Both the position numbers and the translations under genes were made by a program. A stretch of DNA of 64,000 bases from Rhodococcus sp. W8901 (lineage in GTDB: Bacteria > Actinomycetota > Actinomycetes > Mycobacteriales > Mycobacteriaceae), in the NCBI RefSeq assembly GCF_013348805.1, contig NZ_CP054690.1, forward strand, positions 1,488,001 to 1,552,000, given 5' to 3'. The notes below the pieces were generated by a model. That model had not been told where the DNA came from. It saw only the letters and a program-made list of their open reading frames with translations, and made no database searches. Positions within the stretch are counted from its first letter, which is position 1. Each line of letters opens with the position of its first letter. Shown one piece after another: positions 18,204-26,154 of this stretch.

Positions 18204-18219
18204 GGAGCACCTTTCTTCG
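18204..18219 (-). repeat. Right terminal inverted repeat of the IS1380-type element
   Basis: The inverted sequence CGAAGAAAGGTGCTCC is the counterpart of the left end. Twelve of its bases also pair with GAAAGGTGCTCC at 18144-18155, three nt above the transposase start, so the element carries a sub-terminal hairpin here. Confidence 0.55.
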
Positions 18220-18301
18220 TCAGTGACACAGGTGTTCAGCCGAATTACCGTGAAAGCGGCAGGCTAGTTCAGAGAGGCCGGGACCGGCGCGCCGTGCGCC
18301 T

Positions 18302-19009
18302 CTAGTGCAGCGTCACGGTGATCGCATCGGTCAGCGACGCCGCGGCAACCGCGCCCGCCGCGGGGGCCGGAAGCGCCAGCATCACGACGCGATCCCGTCG
18401 CTCGGTTCCCGATGACCGCTCCGGGGACACCAGGACGACGGTGGCGCCGGAGGCCAGGATCTCTGCCGAGGGTGGTCGTGAGTCGGTGGTCTGCCGCGAC
18501 TGGTCGACGGTGAGGACGTCCACCCGGTCGCCTTCACGGATGAGCGCGGCGAGTCCGGAGTCGGACAGTCGCACGGGCACGATCCGTGCGTCGGCGGATC
18601 CGACGGCGGCCTCCGCGAGGCGGGGACCCAGGAGTCGGACATCGGTGAGGATCTCGCCCTCCCGGACGGGCGACGACACCGTGCGTCCGAGTGCGGCATC
18701 TGGTGCGGGGACGGAGCCTGCAGGGGTGTCGGCTCCGGGGCGATCGACCGTGCGCAGGTCGTCGTCGGACAGGACTTGGCCGGGTGTGAGGTCCCGGGCA
18801 GCGACGACGACAGGTTCACCGACATCATCGGGATTGCCCCGGACCAGGAGTATCCCCGCGGCGACGACGAGCACCACCGCGGTGGTGCGCCGCGCGGCGT
18901 CGGTTCGTGCCCAGCCCGGACGCGTCATCCGGCCGAGTCGGTCACCGAGCGTCGGGGCCAGCGGTCCGTTGCGGTCGGACACGCGTCGGCGAAACGGGAT
19001 GGTCAGCAT
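18302..19009 (-). CDS. SAF-domain (CpaB/RcpC-like) membrane protein
   Basis: The 235-residue protein has a basic cytosolic N-terminus, one membrane helix (TTAVVLVVAAGILLV near residue 45), and an extracytoplasmic SAF domain (VVVAARDLTPGQVLSDDDLR, VSSPVREGEILTDVRLL). This domain resembles CpaB/RcpC proteins of Flp pilus assembly and antifreeze-like domains. No pilus genes adjoin, so a pilus role is not supported. It is leftward, 102 bp downstream of fmdB, near the right end of the IS. Function is unknown beyond domain assignment. Confidence 0.78.
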   Translation of the reverse strand: MLTIPFRRRVSDRNGPLAPTLGDRLGRMTRPGWARTDAARRTTAVVLVVAAGILLVRGNPDDVGEPVVVAARDLTPGQVLSDDDLRTVDRPGADTPAGSVPAPDAALGRTVSSPVREGEILTDVRLLGPRLAEAAVGSADARIVPVRLSDSGLAALIREGDRVDVLTVDQSRQTTDSRPPSAEILASGATVVLVSPERSSGTERRDRVVMLALPAPAAGAVAAASLTDAITVTLH

Positions 19010-19111
19010 GACGGGAAGGCTAGGCCGGGGTGCGGAGACCCGATCCCGTCACGACGGCGACGCGAACCCGCCTGTGGATGAGCGGCGGGCTGTGGACAGA
19101 CCGACCCCTGG

Positions 19112-19387
19112 TCAGCTGGCGGCGGCGGGGGCGCTGGACGGCGCGGGTGCAGCCGAGGACGACGAGGAAGACTCGGACTTCTTTGCGGGCTCGCTCGCCG
19201 TGCTCGATCCGCCGCGGCTGTCCGTGCGGTAGAAGCCACTGCCCTTGAAGACGATGCCGACCGAGTTGAACAGCTTGCGGAGCTTGCCGGAGCACTCCGG
19301 GCACACGGTCAGGGTGTCGTCGGTGAACGACTGCACGATGTCGAACCGGTTGTCGCATTCGGTGCAGGCGTACGAATAGGTGGGCAC
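19112..19387 (-). CDS. FmdB-family zinc-ribbon protein, homologue of the chaperone Ruc (Rv0991c)
   Basis: From GTG 19387 the 91-residue protein has two CxxC pairs forming a zinc ribbon (CTECDNRF near residue 8, CPECSGKLRK near 29), followed by VGIVFKGSGFYRTD and a disordered Ser/Ala/Pro tail. In M. tuberculosis the homologue next to the same folate cyclo-ligase gene is a redox-regulated chaperone that prevents aggregation when its cysteines oxidise. A CIRCE-like operator 37 nt upstream points to HrcA heat-shock control, matching that role. The frame is open much further upstream, but that part overlaps the cyclo-ligase gene and is a shadow. Confidence 0.85.
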   Translation of the reverse strand: MPTYSYACTECDNRFDIVQSFTDDTLTVCPECSGKLRKLFNSVGIVFKGSGFYRTDSRGGSSTASEPAKKSESSSSSSAAPAPSSAPAAAS

Positions 19388-19423
19388 TGGGTTCCTCCGC
19401 ATTGTGTAGTCAAACCGCAGGTG

Positions 19424-19450
19424 TTGGCACTCTACAGTCGACAGTGCCAA
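19424..19450 (-). promoter_or_regulatory. CIRCE-like HrcA operator upstream of fmdB/ruc
   Basis: TTGGCACTC-N9-CAGTGCCAA has the 9-9-9 layout of CIRCE (TTAGCACTC-N9-GAGTGCTAA); eight of nine arm positions pair. It is 37 nt upstream of the fmdB start and 18 nt below the stop of the folate cyclo-ligase gene. HrcA is not encoded in the window. Confidence 0.7.
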
Positions 19451-19467
19451 CAGTGCGAACCAGATGC

Positions 19468-20094
19468 CTATTCCTGCGCAGCCCCCGGATCCTCGGTATC
19501 GCGCGCGGCGAGGCGCACCAGGCCACGCCCCGGCGTGAGCGCCCACCCCATCGCGACATCGTGCGGATCGGCGGGCAGTCCGGCCACCAGTTCGCTGTCC
19601 CGGACCACGGCGACCAACGCCGCCGTGGGATCCGCGAGCCCGAGCGTCCGGTCGTAGAAGCCGGCCCCGCGACCGAGTCGGACACCGTGCTCGTCCACTG
19701 CCAACGCCGGTATGAACACCACCGAAGCGGCGCCGACCTCGGCCGACGGCAGAACGGGGCCGTTCGGTTCGCGGAGCCCGTAGCCGGCCGCGACGAGGTG
19801 GTCGCGGCCGGTGAACTCGGCCCACGCAAGGGGGCCGGGGTCGCCGGTAACCGGCACCAGCACTCGCGATCCCGCCTGCCGGAGGGCCTCGAGCATGTCG
19901 ACGGACCCGGGCTCCGTGCCGACGGGGACATACGCGCACACCGTGAGATCGGGCCGTGCCCCTGCCAGAGTCGACACGGCGGATGTGACGAACGAGACCA
20001 AGGACGCGTCCTCCGAGACTCGGGTTCGGTCGTCCACAGCTCGGCGTTCCCGGAGGATGTGGCTCCGCCATTCGGTCTTGGACAGCGATTTCAT
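19468..20094 (-). CDS. 5-formyltetrahydrofolate cyclo-ligase
   Basis: The 208-residue enzyme (start Met at 20094; ATG 20106 four codons upstream is possible) converts 5-formyl-THF and ATP to 5,10-methenyl-THF. Family motifs are visible: basic KTEWRSHILRERR at the start, the YVPVGTEPGSVDMLEAL loop, and the ATP/substrate motif GRGAGFYDRTL near residue 150. It lies divergent to galU with a 59-bp gap and upstream of fmdB, as in M. tuberculosis Rv0992c. Confidence 0.9.
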   Translation of the reverse strand: MKSLSKTEWRSHILRERRAVDDRTRVSEDASLVSFVTSAVSTLAGARPDLTVCAYVPVGTEPGSVDMLEALRQAGSRVLVPVTGDPGPLAWAEFTGRDHLVAAGYGLREPNGPVLPSAEVGAASVVFIPALAVDEHGVRLGRGAGFYDRTLGLADPTAALVAVVRDSELVAGLPADPHDVAMGWALTPGRGLVRLAARDTEDPGAAQE

Positions 20095-20153
20095 GATCGC
20101 CACCATAGGATCGTGCGACCGGCCGCGGGGGCCGGTGGATAGGGTGGTGAGTT

Positions 20154-21074
20154 ATGACAGATGCCGTCACCAACGACAACAGGTGCTTTCGGACGGCGGT
20201 TGTGCCCGCTGCAGGGATGGGAACGCGGTTCCTACCTGCCACGAAGACTGTTCCGAAGGAGTTACTCCCGGTGGTCGACACCCCGGGCATCGAATTGGTG
20301 GCGGGGGAGGCGGCCGACTCCGGAGCGAACCGACTGGTCATCGTGACCTCGCCGGGCAAGGACGGTGTCGTTGCTCACTTCGTCGAGGACCTGGTGCTCG
20401 AGAGCAAGCTCGAAGCCAGTGGCAAGTACCACCTGCTCGAGAAGGTGCGGAAGGCTCCGGGCCTGCTCGAGGTCGATTCCGTCGTGCAGGAGGAGCCGCT
20501 CGGGCTCGGGCATGCCGTCGGGTGTGCCGAGGCCGTCCTCGACGACGACGAGGATGCGATCGCCGTCCTGCTGCCCGACGATCTCGTGATGCCGCGCGGC
20601 GTACTCGAGACGATGTCGCGGGTTCGTGCGAAGCGCGGTGGTTCGGTGCTGTGCGCGATCGACGTACCGAAGGACCAGGTCAGCGCCTACGGCGTGTTCG
20701 ACGTCGAGACCGTCCCGGATGCCACCAACCCGGATGTCCTGAAGGTCGTCGGCATGGTGGAGAAGCCTGCGATGGAGGACGCTCCCTCCACGTTCGCCGC
20801 GGCCGGTCGCTACCTGCTCGATCGTGCGATCTTCGACGCGCTGCGCCGGATCACTCCCGGTGCGGGTGGTGAGTTGCAGCTCACCGATGCGATCGCATTG
20901 CTGATCGCCGAGGGACACCCGGTGCATGTCGTCGTCCACCGCGGATCTCGACACGATCTGGGAAATCCCGGCGGCTACCTGCGTGCTGCGGTTGACTTTG
21001 CGTTGAACAGCGAGGAGTACGGCCCCTCGCTGCGCGAATGGCTGGTCGAGCGGCTGAAGCCGGCCGGCGAGTAG
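20154..21074 (+). CDS. galU: UTP-glucose-1-phosphate uridylyltransferase
   Basis: The 306-residue enzyme makes UDP-glucose from UTP and glucose-1-phosphate, feeding glycan, trehalose and cell-wall polysaccharide synthesis. The nucleotidyltransferase N-terminus reads VVPAAGMGTRFLPATKTVPK, with the catalytic lysine region KELLPV, then GLGHAVGCAE, and LLPDDLVMP as acidic metal site. The C-terminal HDLGNPGGYLRA block is typical of GalU. It heads a rightward unit with glp (51-nt gap) and rimJ. Confidence 0.95.
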   Translation: MTDAVTNDNRCFRTAVVPAAGMGTRFLPATKTVPKELLPVVDTPGIELVAGEAADSGANRLVIVTSPGKDGVVAHFVEDLVLESKLEASGKYHLLEKVRKAPGLLEVDSVVQEEPLGLGHAVGCAEAVLDDDEDAIAVLLPDDLVMPRGVLETMSRVRAKRGGSVLCAIDVPKDQVSAYGVFDVETVPDATNPDVLKVVGMVEKPAMEDAPSTFAAAGRYLLDRAIFDALRRITPGAGGELQLTDAIALLIAEGHPVHVVVHRGSRHDLGNPGGYLRAAVDFALNSEEYGPSLREWLVERLKPAGE

Positions 21075-21125
21075 ACGTCAGCAGTACGCGGTCGGGTCGA
21101 CAGGGTCGGGAGGACGAGGAACCAC

Positions 21126-22385
21126 ATGCGCTCGGTTGAGGAGCAGCAGTCGAGAGTGACTGCTGCCGCGGTGGCGCCCCGGCCGGTCCGGGTGGCGATC
21201 TCCGAGGCACAGGGATTGCTGTGCGCCGAAGAAGTGGTGACCGAACGGCCACTGCCAGGCTTCGACCAGGCCGCGATCGACGGCTACGCAGTTCGAAGTG
21301 TCGACGTTCTCGCCGCGGGTACCGATATCCGCGGCGAGGACGGCGAGCCCACCGAACTCACCCTTCCCGTGGTCGGGGAGGTGACGGCGGGTTCGCGTCA
21401 GCCGATCCGGCTGCAGCCGCGTCAGGCCGTCCGAGTCGACACCGGTGCTCCGCTGCCGACCCTCGCCGACGCGGTCCTGCCGATGGACCGCACCGACGGC
21501 GGCCACGCCCGAGTCAAGGTCTACAAGCCGGTCCGCTCCGGTGACTACGTCCGCCGGGCCGGTGACGACGTCCAGCCGGGCGATGTCGCGGTGCGGGCGG
21601 GCACCATCATCGGCGCCGCGCAGGTGGGCCTGCTGGCCGCGGTGGGCCGCGACAAGGTCCTGGTGCATCCGCGGCCGCGTCTGTCGGTGATCTCGGTGGG
21701 CGGGGAACTGGTCGACATCGACCGCACCCCGGGACCGGGCCAGGTCTACGACGTCAATTCGTACGCGCTCGCGGCCGCGGCGCGTGACGCCGGCGCCGAC
21801 GTCAACCGGGTCGGCATCGCGACGATGGATCCGCGCCGACTGCGAGAGGTCGTCGAGGGCCAGCTGATCCGGTCCGAGATCGTCGTCATCGCGGGCGCGG
21901 TCGGTGGTGGGGCGTCGGACGAGGTCCGGGACGCGCTGGCCGATCTCGGTGACCTCGAGGTCGAGCGGGTCGCCATGCACCCGGGTTCGGTCCAGGGTTT
22001 CGGGCAGCTGGGGCGCGACGAGGTCCCGACCTTCCTGCTGCCGTCCAATCCGGTGAGCGCGCTCGTCGTGTTCGAGGTGATGGTGCGGCCGCTCATCCGG
22101 ATCGCGCTGGGGCGCCGTCAGCCCATGCGCCGGATCGTCACCGCCCGCACGGTCGCTCCGATCACATCCATCGCCAATCGCAAGGGATTCCTGCGCGGCC
22201 AGCTGATGCGTGACGAGTCGACGGGGGAGTACCTCGTGCAGGCGCTCGGCGGAGCGCCCGGAGCGTCGTCACACCTGCTTGCGACGCTCGCCGAGGCCAA
22301 CTGCCTCGTTCTCGTCGAACCGGACGTCACTGAGGTTCGCGCCGGTGAAGAGGTGGAAGTCGCTTTCCTTGCGCAGCGGGGCTGA
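21126..22385 (+). CDS. glp: MoeA/gephyrin-like molybdotransferase Glp
   Basis: The 419-residue protein has the four-domain MoeA fold: PLPGFDQAAIDGYAVRS near residue 43, the AVRVDTGAPLPTLADAV region, the MoCF domain LSVISVGGELVDID with EIVVIAGAVGGGASDE, and a C-terminal barrel. In M. tuberculosis the equivalent is moeA1 (Rv0994). In Corynebacteriales this subgroup is named Glp and acts in the divisome with the membrane receptor SepX/GlpR, which is encoded at 24374. The MoCF motif reads AGAVGGGASD instead of the usual TGG(V/I)S, so enzymatic activity may be altered. Confidence 0.88.
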   Translation: MRSVEEQQSRVTAAAVAPRPVRVAISEAQGLLCAEEVVTERPLPGFDQAAIDGYAVRSVDVLAAGTDIRGEDGEPTELTLPVVGEVTAGSRQPIRLQPRQAVRVDTGAPLPTLADAVLPMDRTDGGHARVKVYKPVRSGDYVRRAGDDVQPGDVAVRAGTIIGAAQVGLLAAVGRDKVLVHPRPRLSVISVGGELVDIDRTPGPGQVYDVNSYALAAAARDAGADVNRVGIATMDPRRLREVVEGQLIRSEIVVIAGAVGGGASDEVRDALADLGDLEVERVAMHPGSVQGFGQLGRDEVPTFLLPSNPVSALVVFEVMVRPLIRIALGRRQPMRRIVTARTVAPITSIANRKGFLRGQLMRDESTGEYLVQALGGAPGASSHLLATLAEANCLVLVEPDVTEVRAGEEVEVAFLAQRG

Positions 22386-22392
22386 AAGAACC

Positions 22393-23028
22393 GTGTCTGT
22401 GCATCCGGGGTGGCCGGCTCGGCTCGGACCGTTGGGGGTTGTCGGCGGTCGCGTGACGGTGCGGCCCGTTCGTCTGCGGGATGCTGCCGTGTGGAGTCGG
22501 CTCCGCATCGCCAACCAGGAACACCTCGAGCCGTGGGAGCCGACCGGTCAGGCTCCCTGGGCGGACCGGCATCACATCACGGCGTGGCCGGGGTTGTGTT
22601 CGAGTCTTCGCTCGGAGGCCCGCAAAGGTCGCATGCTGCCGATGGCCATCGAGTTGAACGGCAGCGTGTGCGGTCAGATCACCGTCGGCAACATCGTCCG
22701 CGGTGCGCTGTCGTCCGCGTGGATCGGTTACTGGGTCTCGAAGGACGTGGGCGGGCAGGGCATCGCGACGGCTGCACTCGCGCTGGGGCTCGACCATTGC
22801 TTCGGTCCGATGGGGTTGCACCGGGTGGAGGCCACCGTTCGTCCGGAGAATCTGGCGAGTCAGGCGGTACTGCGGCATGCAGGTTTCCGCGAGGAGGGAC
22901 TGCTGCGGCGGTACCTCGACGTCGACGGTCAGTGGCGCGATCATCTGCTGGTCGCGATGACCGTCGAGGAGGTACCCGGTTCGGTGTCCGATCGTCTGGT
23001 GCGGGCCGGACGGGCCACCTGGAGCTGA
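22393..23028 (+). CDS. rimJ: GNAT acetyltransferase of the RimJ type
   Basis: The 211-residue protein starts at GTG 22393, 7 nt after glp, with TGAAAG before it; longer readings run into glp. It has the GNAT fold: VRPVRLRDAAVWSRLR, the β4 strand AWIGYWVSKDVGGQGIATAALA with the acetyl-CoA loop, and RVEATVRPENLASQAVLRHAGF, as in RimJ/RimL N-acetyltransferases. These acetylate N-terminal residues, classically of ribosomal protein S5. Position after moeA/glp matches Rv0995. Confidence 0.88.
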   Translation: MSVHPGWPARLGPLGVVGGRVTVRPVRLRDAAVWSRLRIANQEHLEPWEPTGQAPWADRHHITAWPGLCSSLRSEARKGRMLPMAIELNGSVCGQITVGNIVRGALSSAWIGYWVSKDVGGQGIATAALALGLDHCFGPMGLHRVEATVRPENLASQAVLRHAGFREEGLLRRYLDVDGQWRDHLLVAMTVEEVPGSVSDRLVRAGRATWS

Positions 23029-23046
23029 TGGGCGAGCGCCCGGACA

Positions 23047-23091
23047 GCCGAACGGCCCCGCCGGGGCCCGAGCCCGACGAGGCCGTTCGGC
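23047..23091. terminator. Bidirectional hairpin between rimJ and mspA
   Basis: An 11-bp perfect stem (GCCGAACGGCC and GGCCGTTCGGC) closes a 23-nt GC-rich loop. It lies between the convergent rimJ and MspA genes, 18 and 6 nt from their stops. Confidence 0.75.
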
Positions 23092-23097
23092 CACAGG

Positions 23098-23835
23098 TCA
23101 CACGATGACCGGCGGACCGTAGCTGACGACGACGTCGTCCGCGACATCGGTGGATGCCGTGAAGATGGCGTAGGAGCGGACCGACACCGAGCCGAGGGCG
23201 TGGTTGACCTCGAGATGGACATCACGCAGCGTGATGGCGCACTGGGTGGACTTGCACTCCTTCTTCTGCACCGGAACCGTCGCGATGGTGCCTGGCGCGA
23301 CCTGCGTGGACAGGTTGCCCTCGACCGGGGTCTCGATACCCAGCTCGAGTGCCTGACCGTTGAACAGGTCGACGACCGGCGGGATGTTGGGGTCCGCGGT
23401 GAGGTGCACGGTCTCCGCCTGTTCCGGGATGTAGACCACGCCCGGGGTCAGCCCGGCATTGCCGGTGATGACGGCACCGTTGGAGACGTCGGCCTGGTAG
23501 CCGATCTGGTATCCCACCTCGAGCACGCCGCCGGTGTAGGGGGAGCCGCCGTTACCGCTGACAGTCGCGAGCGCTCGTCCGCTCGCGAAGATGTCGCGCG
23601 TGAACTGATTGCCGGACAGCGGGGCGACGCTGTTGAGCGATTGACCGGTCTGGTCGATGTGGAGCTCCCAGCCGTCGAAACTGACGGCGTGGGCGGAGGT
23701 GTCCTGCTGGAATGTGGCTTCGGCGCCCGCCGAACCGACGGAAACCGTGAGCATCACGGCGGCTGCTCCGGCAATGACGGCAGAAGCGGATCGCGTAAGC
23801 CTGCGGCGAAGAAAAGACCGGTGATTCACGTGCAT
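23098..23835 (-). CDS. MspA-family outer-membrane porin
   Basis: From ATG 23835 (GAGGAA upstream) the 245-residue protein has a signal peptide of about 37 residues (FLRRRLTRSASAVIAG, cleavage near SAGAEA). The mature part matches MspA-type porins of the mycolate outer membrane: HAVSFDGWELHIDQ, GGVLEVGYQIGYQADVS in the strand region, and the closing SYAIFTAS, VVVSYGPPVIV. Octameric MspA pores let hydrophilic solutes through. The frame extends upstream to 23946 without a good start. It stands between rimJ and sepX, where M. tuberculosis has no porin gene, with its own terminator. Confidence 0.88.
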   Translation of the reverse strand: MHVNHRSFLRRRLTRSASAVIAGAAAVMLTVSVGSAGAEATFQQDTSAHAVSFDGWELHIDQTGQSLNSVAPLSGNQFTRDIFASGRALATVSGNGGSPYTGGVLEVGYQIGYQADVSNGAVITGNAGLTPGVVYIPEQAETVHLTADPNIPPVVDLFNGQALELGIETPVEGNLSTQVAPGTIATVPVQKKECKSTQCAITLRDVHLEVNHALGSVSVRSYAIFTASTDVADDVVVSYGPPVIV

Positions 23836-24373
23836 GGGAATTCCTCGTCTTCGATTGTTCGCGACCGGAGCGCGCCGGCCTCGGGCAGAGTTCGGGACGA
23901 CTACGACAATCGTGGACGCCCGGTTGCAGTATTGGTTCTCTGTCACTGATCCGTAAGGTTTTGGCGACTTGTTTTCTCAAATTTGATAAAGAGACGCTAA
24001 CGATTCTGTTTCGACGGCGAATTGTCGCTGTTATCACTTTCGCGTGAACGGTCGGGAAAAGGCGGGTCCGGGTGTGTGCCCACGCGCCGGCCCGGTTCGG
24101 GCGCCGGGCGCAGTCGGTCGCCGGGGTCCGTATCGGGCGGCGTCGCAGGCGGCCGAGTGCCGGCGGCGACGCGGGTATGCGGGGAGTGGTCTTGGGCTCA
24201 CTTGAATCTCGAGGCTGCAATTTCCTTCTCGAGAGGTGATAATCGAGTGACGGGTGTGACACCTGCGAAACCTGAGTCGGCGCGCCTGCGACGGCAACGG
24301 TGCGGATGCCACTAGCCTGAGCAGGTCATTGGCGTCATCAGTGCTGGTAGACGAATGGGAGGAGGTCGTCGGT
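23836..24373. other. Intergenic region between mspA and sepX/glpR (538 bp)
   Basis: No credible gene. An AT-rich part at 23930-24050 probably holds the porin promoter, and a GC-rich stretch at 24050-24180 reads as low-value frames on both strands. A second AT-rich patch near 24210-24245 could be the sepX promoter. I saw no strong palindrome. Confidence 0.4.
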
Positions 24374-25204
24374 ATGCCGAGTTCCTCGATCATCTGGATC
24401 GCGCTGGTTGCCGTCTGGCTGTTCGTCCTTGTTCCGATGCTTGTCAGCAAGCGGCCCCGGATCCGGCAGACGACGGATGCGGCGCTCGCGACTCGAGTGC
24501 TGCATCGTGGCGACGCGGAACGCCCGGCACGCGGGCCCGCGGCCGGACATCGGAGCGATCCGAACTGGCGCCCGGCGTCGGTACGGCTGCGCGGTGACAC
24601 CTACGGCGACGACTCATACGGCACGGATGCGGAGGATCGAATGGACGCTCACGCCGACGAGAACATGATGGACGATGCGATCGACCGCACGCGCGGCACA
24701 GCCCGGGACTACGTCCCGAATCGGCGCGGCCGGGGTGGATTCGATCCCGAGGCCGACGCGATCGCCAGCGCGGCCCGGTACCAGTTCCGTCAGCGCACGG
24801 TGCTCGGGTTGATATTCGCGACGATCCTGACGGCCGCGCTCGCCGTGGCGTTGACCCCCGTGATGTGGTGGGTCTCCGCCTTCTCGGTGGTCGCCCTCGT
24901 GGGCTATCTCGCCTACCTGCGTCGGCAGGTCCATCTCGAGCAGGAGATCCGCGGTCGCCGCATGGCCCGCCTCGGTCGTTCGCGACTGGGCGTCGAATCG
25001 GACTCCGACGAGGAGCTGCGACTGGTCCCGGCGCGGCTGCGCCGGCCCGGCGCTGTGGTTCTCGAGGTCGACGACGGTGACCCGGCGTTCGATCATCTCG
25101 ACCACTACGACGCGGAGTTCGTCGAGCGTGGCGACCGTGGCCGGCACGACGACTACGAGGTGTCCTACCGCGACGACGGTATGAGGCGCGCGTCCGGGCA
25201 GTGA
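24374..25204 (+). CDS. sepX: Divisome membrane protein SepX/GlpR
   Basis: The start is ATG 24374, 8 nt after GGAGGAGG, giving 276 residues. An N-terminal helix (SSSIIWIALVAVWLFVLVPML) is followed by a basic stretch and a long charged, disordered region. A pair of hydrophobic helices lies near residues 142-180 (VLGLIFATILTAALAVAL), then an acidic cytosolic tail. This matches SepX/GlpR, the membrane receptor that binds the gephyrin-like Glp and links it to cell division and polar growth in Corynebacteriales and Streptomyces. Glp itself is encoded at 21126. In M. tuberculosis the equivalent is Rv0996. Confidence 0.83.
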   Translation: MPSSSIIWIALVAVWLFVLVPMLVSKRPRIRQTTDAALATRVLHRGDAERPARGPAAGHRSDPNWRPASVRLRGDTYGDDSYGTDAEDRMDAHADENMMDDAIDRTRGTARDYVPNRRGRGGFDPEADAIASAARYQFRQRTVLGLIFATILTAALAVALTPVMWWVSAFSVVALVGYLAYLRRQVHLEQEIRGRRMARLGRSRLGVESDSDEELRLVPARLRRPGAVVLEVDDGDPAFDHLDHYDAEFVERGDRGRHDDYEVSYRDDGMRRASGQ

Positions 25205-25231
25205 TTTCCCGGCAAATTCCCCTTCCGGCTT

Positions 25232-25274
25232 CAGGGCGCCCGATCACCACGGTGATCGGGCGCCCTGCCGTTTT
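25232..25274 (+). terminator. Rho-independent terminator of sepX
   Basis: A 17-bp perfect stem (CAGGGCGCCCGATCACC and complement) with a 2-nt spacer, followed by CCGTTTT. It lies 28 nt after the sepX stop. Confidence 0.88.
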
Positions 25275-25365
25275 CGACCATTTTTGCCGCTGGCCAGGCG
25301 ATTCGTTATCTCGGAGCATGTCCTGTTAGAGTTGCCGAGCGGTCAGCGAAAGCGGATCGTGGTTC

Positions 25366-25438
25366 GGGGCTGTGGCGCAGTTGGTAGCGCGCTTCGTTCG
25401 CATCGAAGAGGTCAGGGGTTCGATTCCCCTCAGCTCCA
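25366..25438 (+). tRNA. tRNA-Ala (anticodon CGC)
   Basis: The 73-nt sequence folds as a full cloverleaf: acceptor GGGGCTG with CAGCTCC (one G-T pair), D-arm GCGC...GCGC, anticodon stem CTTCG/CGAAG with loop TTCGCAT (anticodon CGC, reading GCG), and T-arm AGGGG-TTCGATT-CCCCT. The discriminator is A. CCA is not encoded. A terminator hairpin follows within 10 nt. Confidence 0.95.
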
Positions 25439-25443
25439 CAATG

Positions 25444-25482
25444 AAGAGGCCCTCTCCTTCGGGAGAGGGCCTCTTTCGTGTT
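25444..25482 (+). terminator. Terminator of the tRNA-Ala gene
   Basis: AAGAGGCCCTCTCC and its complement form a 14-bp stem around a TTCG tetraloop, followed by a short T-containing tail. It begins 6 nt after the tRNA end. Confidence 0.88.
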
Positions 25483-25516
25483 CCGGTACTTCTCGTGTCG
25501 CGTACCGCAGGTTCCG

Positions 25517-25933
25517 TCAGCGCGAGGCGTCCGGCGGGATCTCGGGCAGGCCTTCCGCCGCCCGCAGCTTCTCCGCGAGCGTGGTCAGCAGCGTCTGCGA
25601 TTCCTCGGACAGATCGAATGCCCGGGTCGCCAGCCGCCGCAGCCCGTAGCCCTGGAGCTGCGTGACCAGTTCGAGGTCATGGTCGACCTTCGAGGCGTAG
25701 ATGTCGTTGAAGAAGTACGCCGGCTTCACTTTGAAGAACTTCGCGAAGGCCGCGACGGTCTCGTCCGAGGGATTGCTTCTCTGGCCGGAGCGCAGCTGCG
25801 ATATGTACGGCTTGGATATCTTGTGGCCGTCCGCGATGAGGGCGTTCGCCACTTCCGCATTGGTATGCGGCTTCCGGCCCGGTGGATGGACGGTTTCGAA
25901 GAGCTTGTTGAGCCGTGCGGCGAAGTCAGACAT
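25517..25933 (-). CDS. XRE-family regulator resembling EspR
   Basis: The 138-residue protein starts at ATG 25933; longer readings lack coding character. An N-terminal helix-turn-helix begins FAARLNKLFETVHPPGRKPH, then the recognition part KPYISQLRSGQRSNPSDETV. A C-terminal dimer domain (ATRAFDLSEESQTLLTTLAEKL) follows. The layout matches EspR (Rv3849), a nucleoid-associated regulator of M. tuberculosis that controls ESX-1 and cell-wall genes. No ESX genes lie nearby. A 12-bp palindrome upstream at 25983 may be an autoregulatory site. Confidence 0.83.
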   Translation of the reverse strand: MSDFAARLNKLFETVHPPGRKPHTNAEVANALIADGHKISKPYISQLRSGQRSNPSDETVAAFAKFFKVKPAYFFNDIYASKVDHDLELVTQLQGYGLRRLATRAFDLSEESQTLLTTLAEKLRAAEGLPEIPPDASR

Positions 25934-25982
25934 CGCGACGATCTTAACACCGGAGATAACCGGCGGGTAGCTCGAATGTATT

Positions 25983-25994
25983 GATTGATCAATC
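25983..25994. promoter_or_regulatory. Palindrome upstream of the EspR-like gene (candidate operator)
   Basis: GATTGATCAATC is a perfect 12-bp palindrome 50 nt upstream of the regulator start, in an AT-richer patch. Self-binding by the XRE protein is inference. Confidence 0.35.
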
Positions 25995-26154
25995 GTTCGA
26001 AACCTGCCGCCGTGGCGCCGTTCGGGACGGTGGAACGCTGCCTTGGCATACGAATAACCTTGTGGTAGCTCACGGCCAACCGCTTGGTCTCGAATCGCTA
26101 CCACCAGCGCGCGACGCCTGGAAAATGGCGCCCGCGACGGGGAAACTGGGAGGC

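Larger units (their letters stand above)
16701..18219 (-). mobile_element. IS1380-family insertion sequence
   Basis: A single leftward transposase gene lies between imperfect ends: CGAATGATGGTGCTCC at 16701 and, inverted, CGAAGAAAGGTGCTCC at 18219, 13 of 16 matching. About 1.52 kb in all. I could not find a convincing direct target duplication (flanks GCCC and TCAG), so the exact borders are uncertain. The element lies between mscL and the SAF-domain gene and does not visibly interrupt a gene. Confidence 0.75.

Noticed and set aside
23098-23946. Longer N-terminus of the MspA porin from 23946
   Set aside because: The extra 37 residues precede the signal peptide and have no export-compatible character; ATG 23835 has a good ribosome site.
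25330-25360. Second tRNA before tRNA-Ala
   Set aside because: GTTGCCGAGCGGTCAGCGAA resembles the D-arm part of a Ser or Leu tRNA, but no acceptor, anticodon or T arm can be formed.
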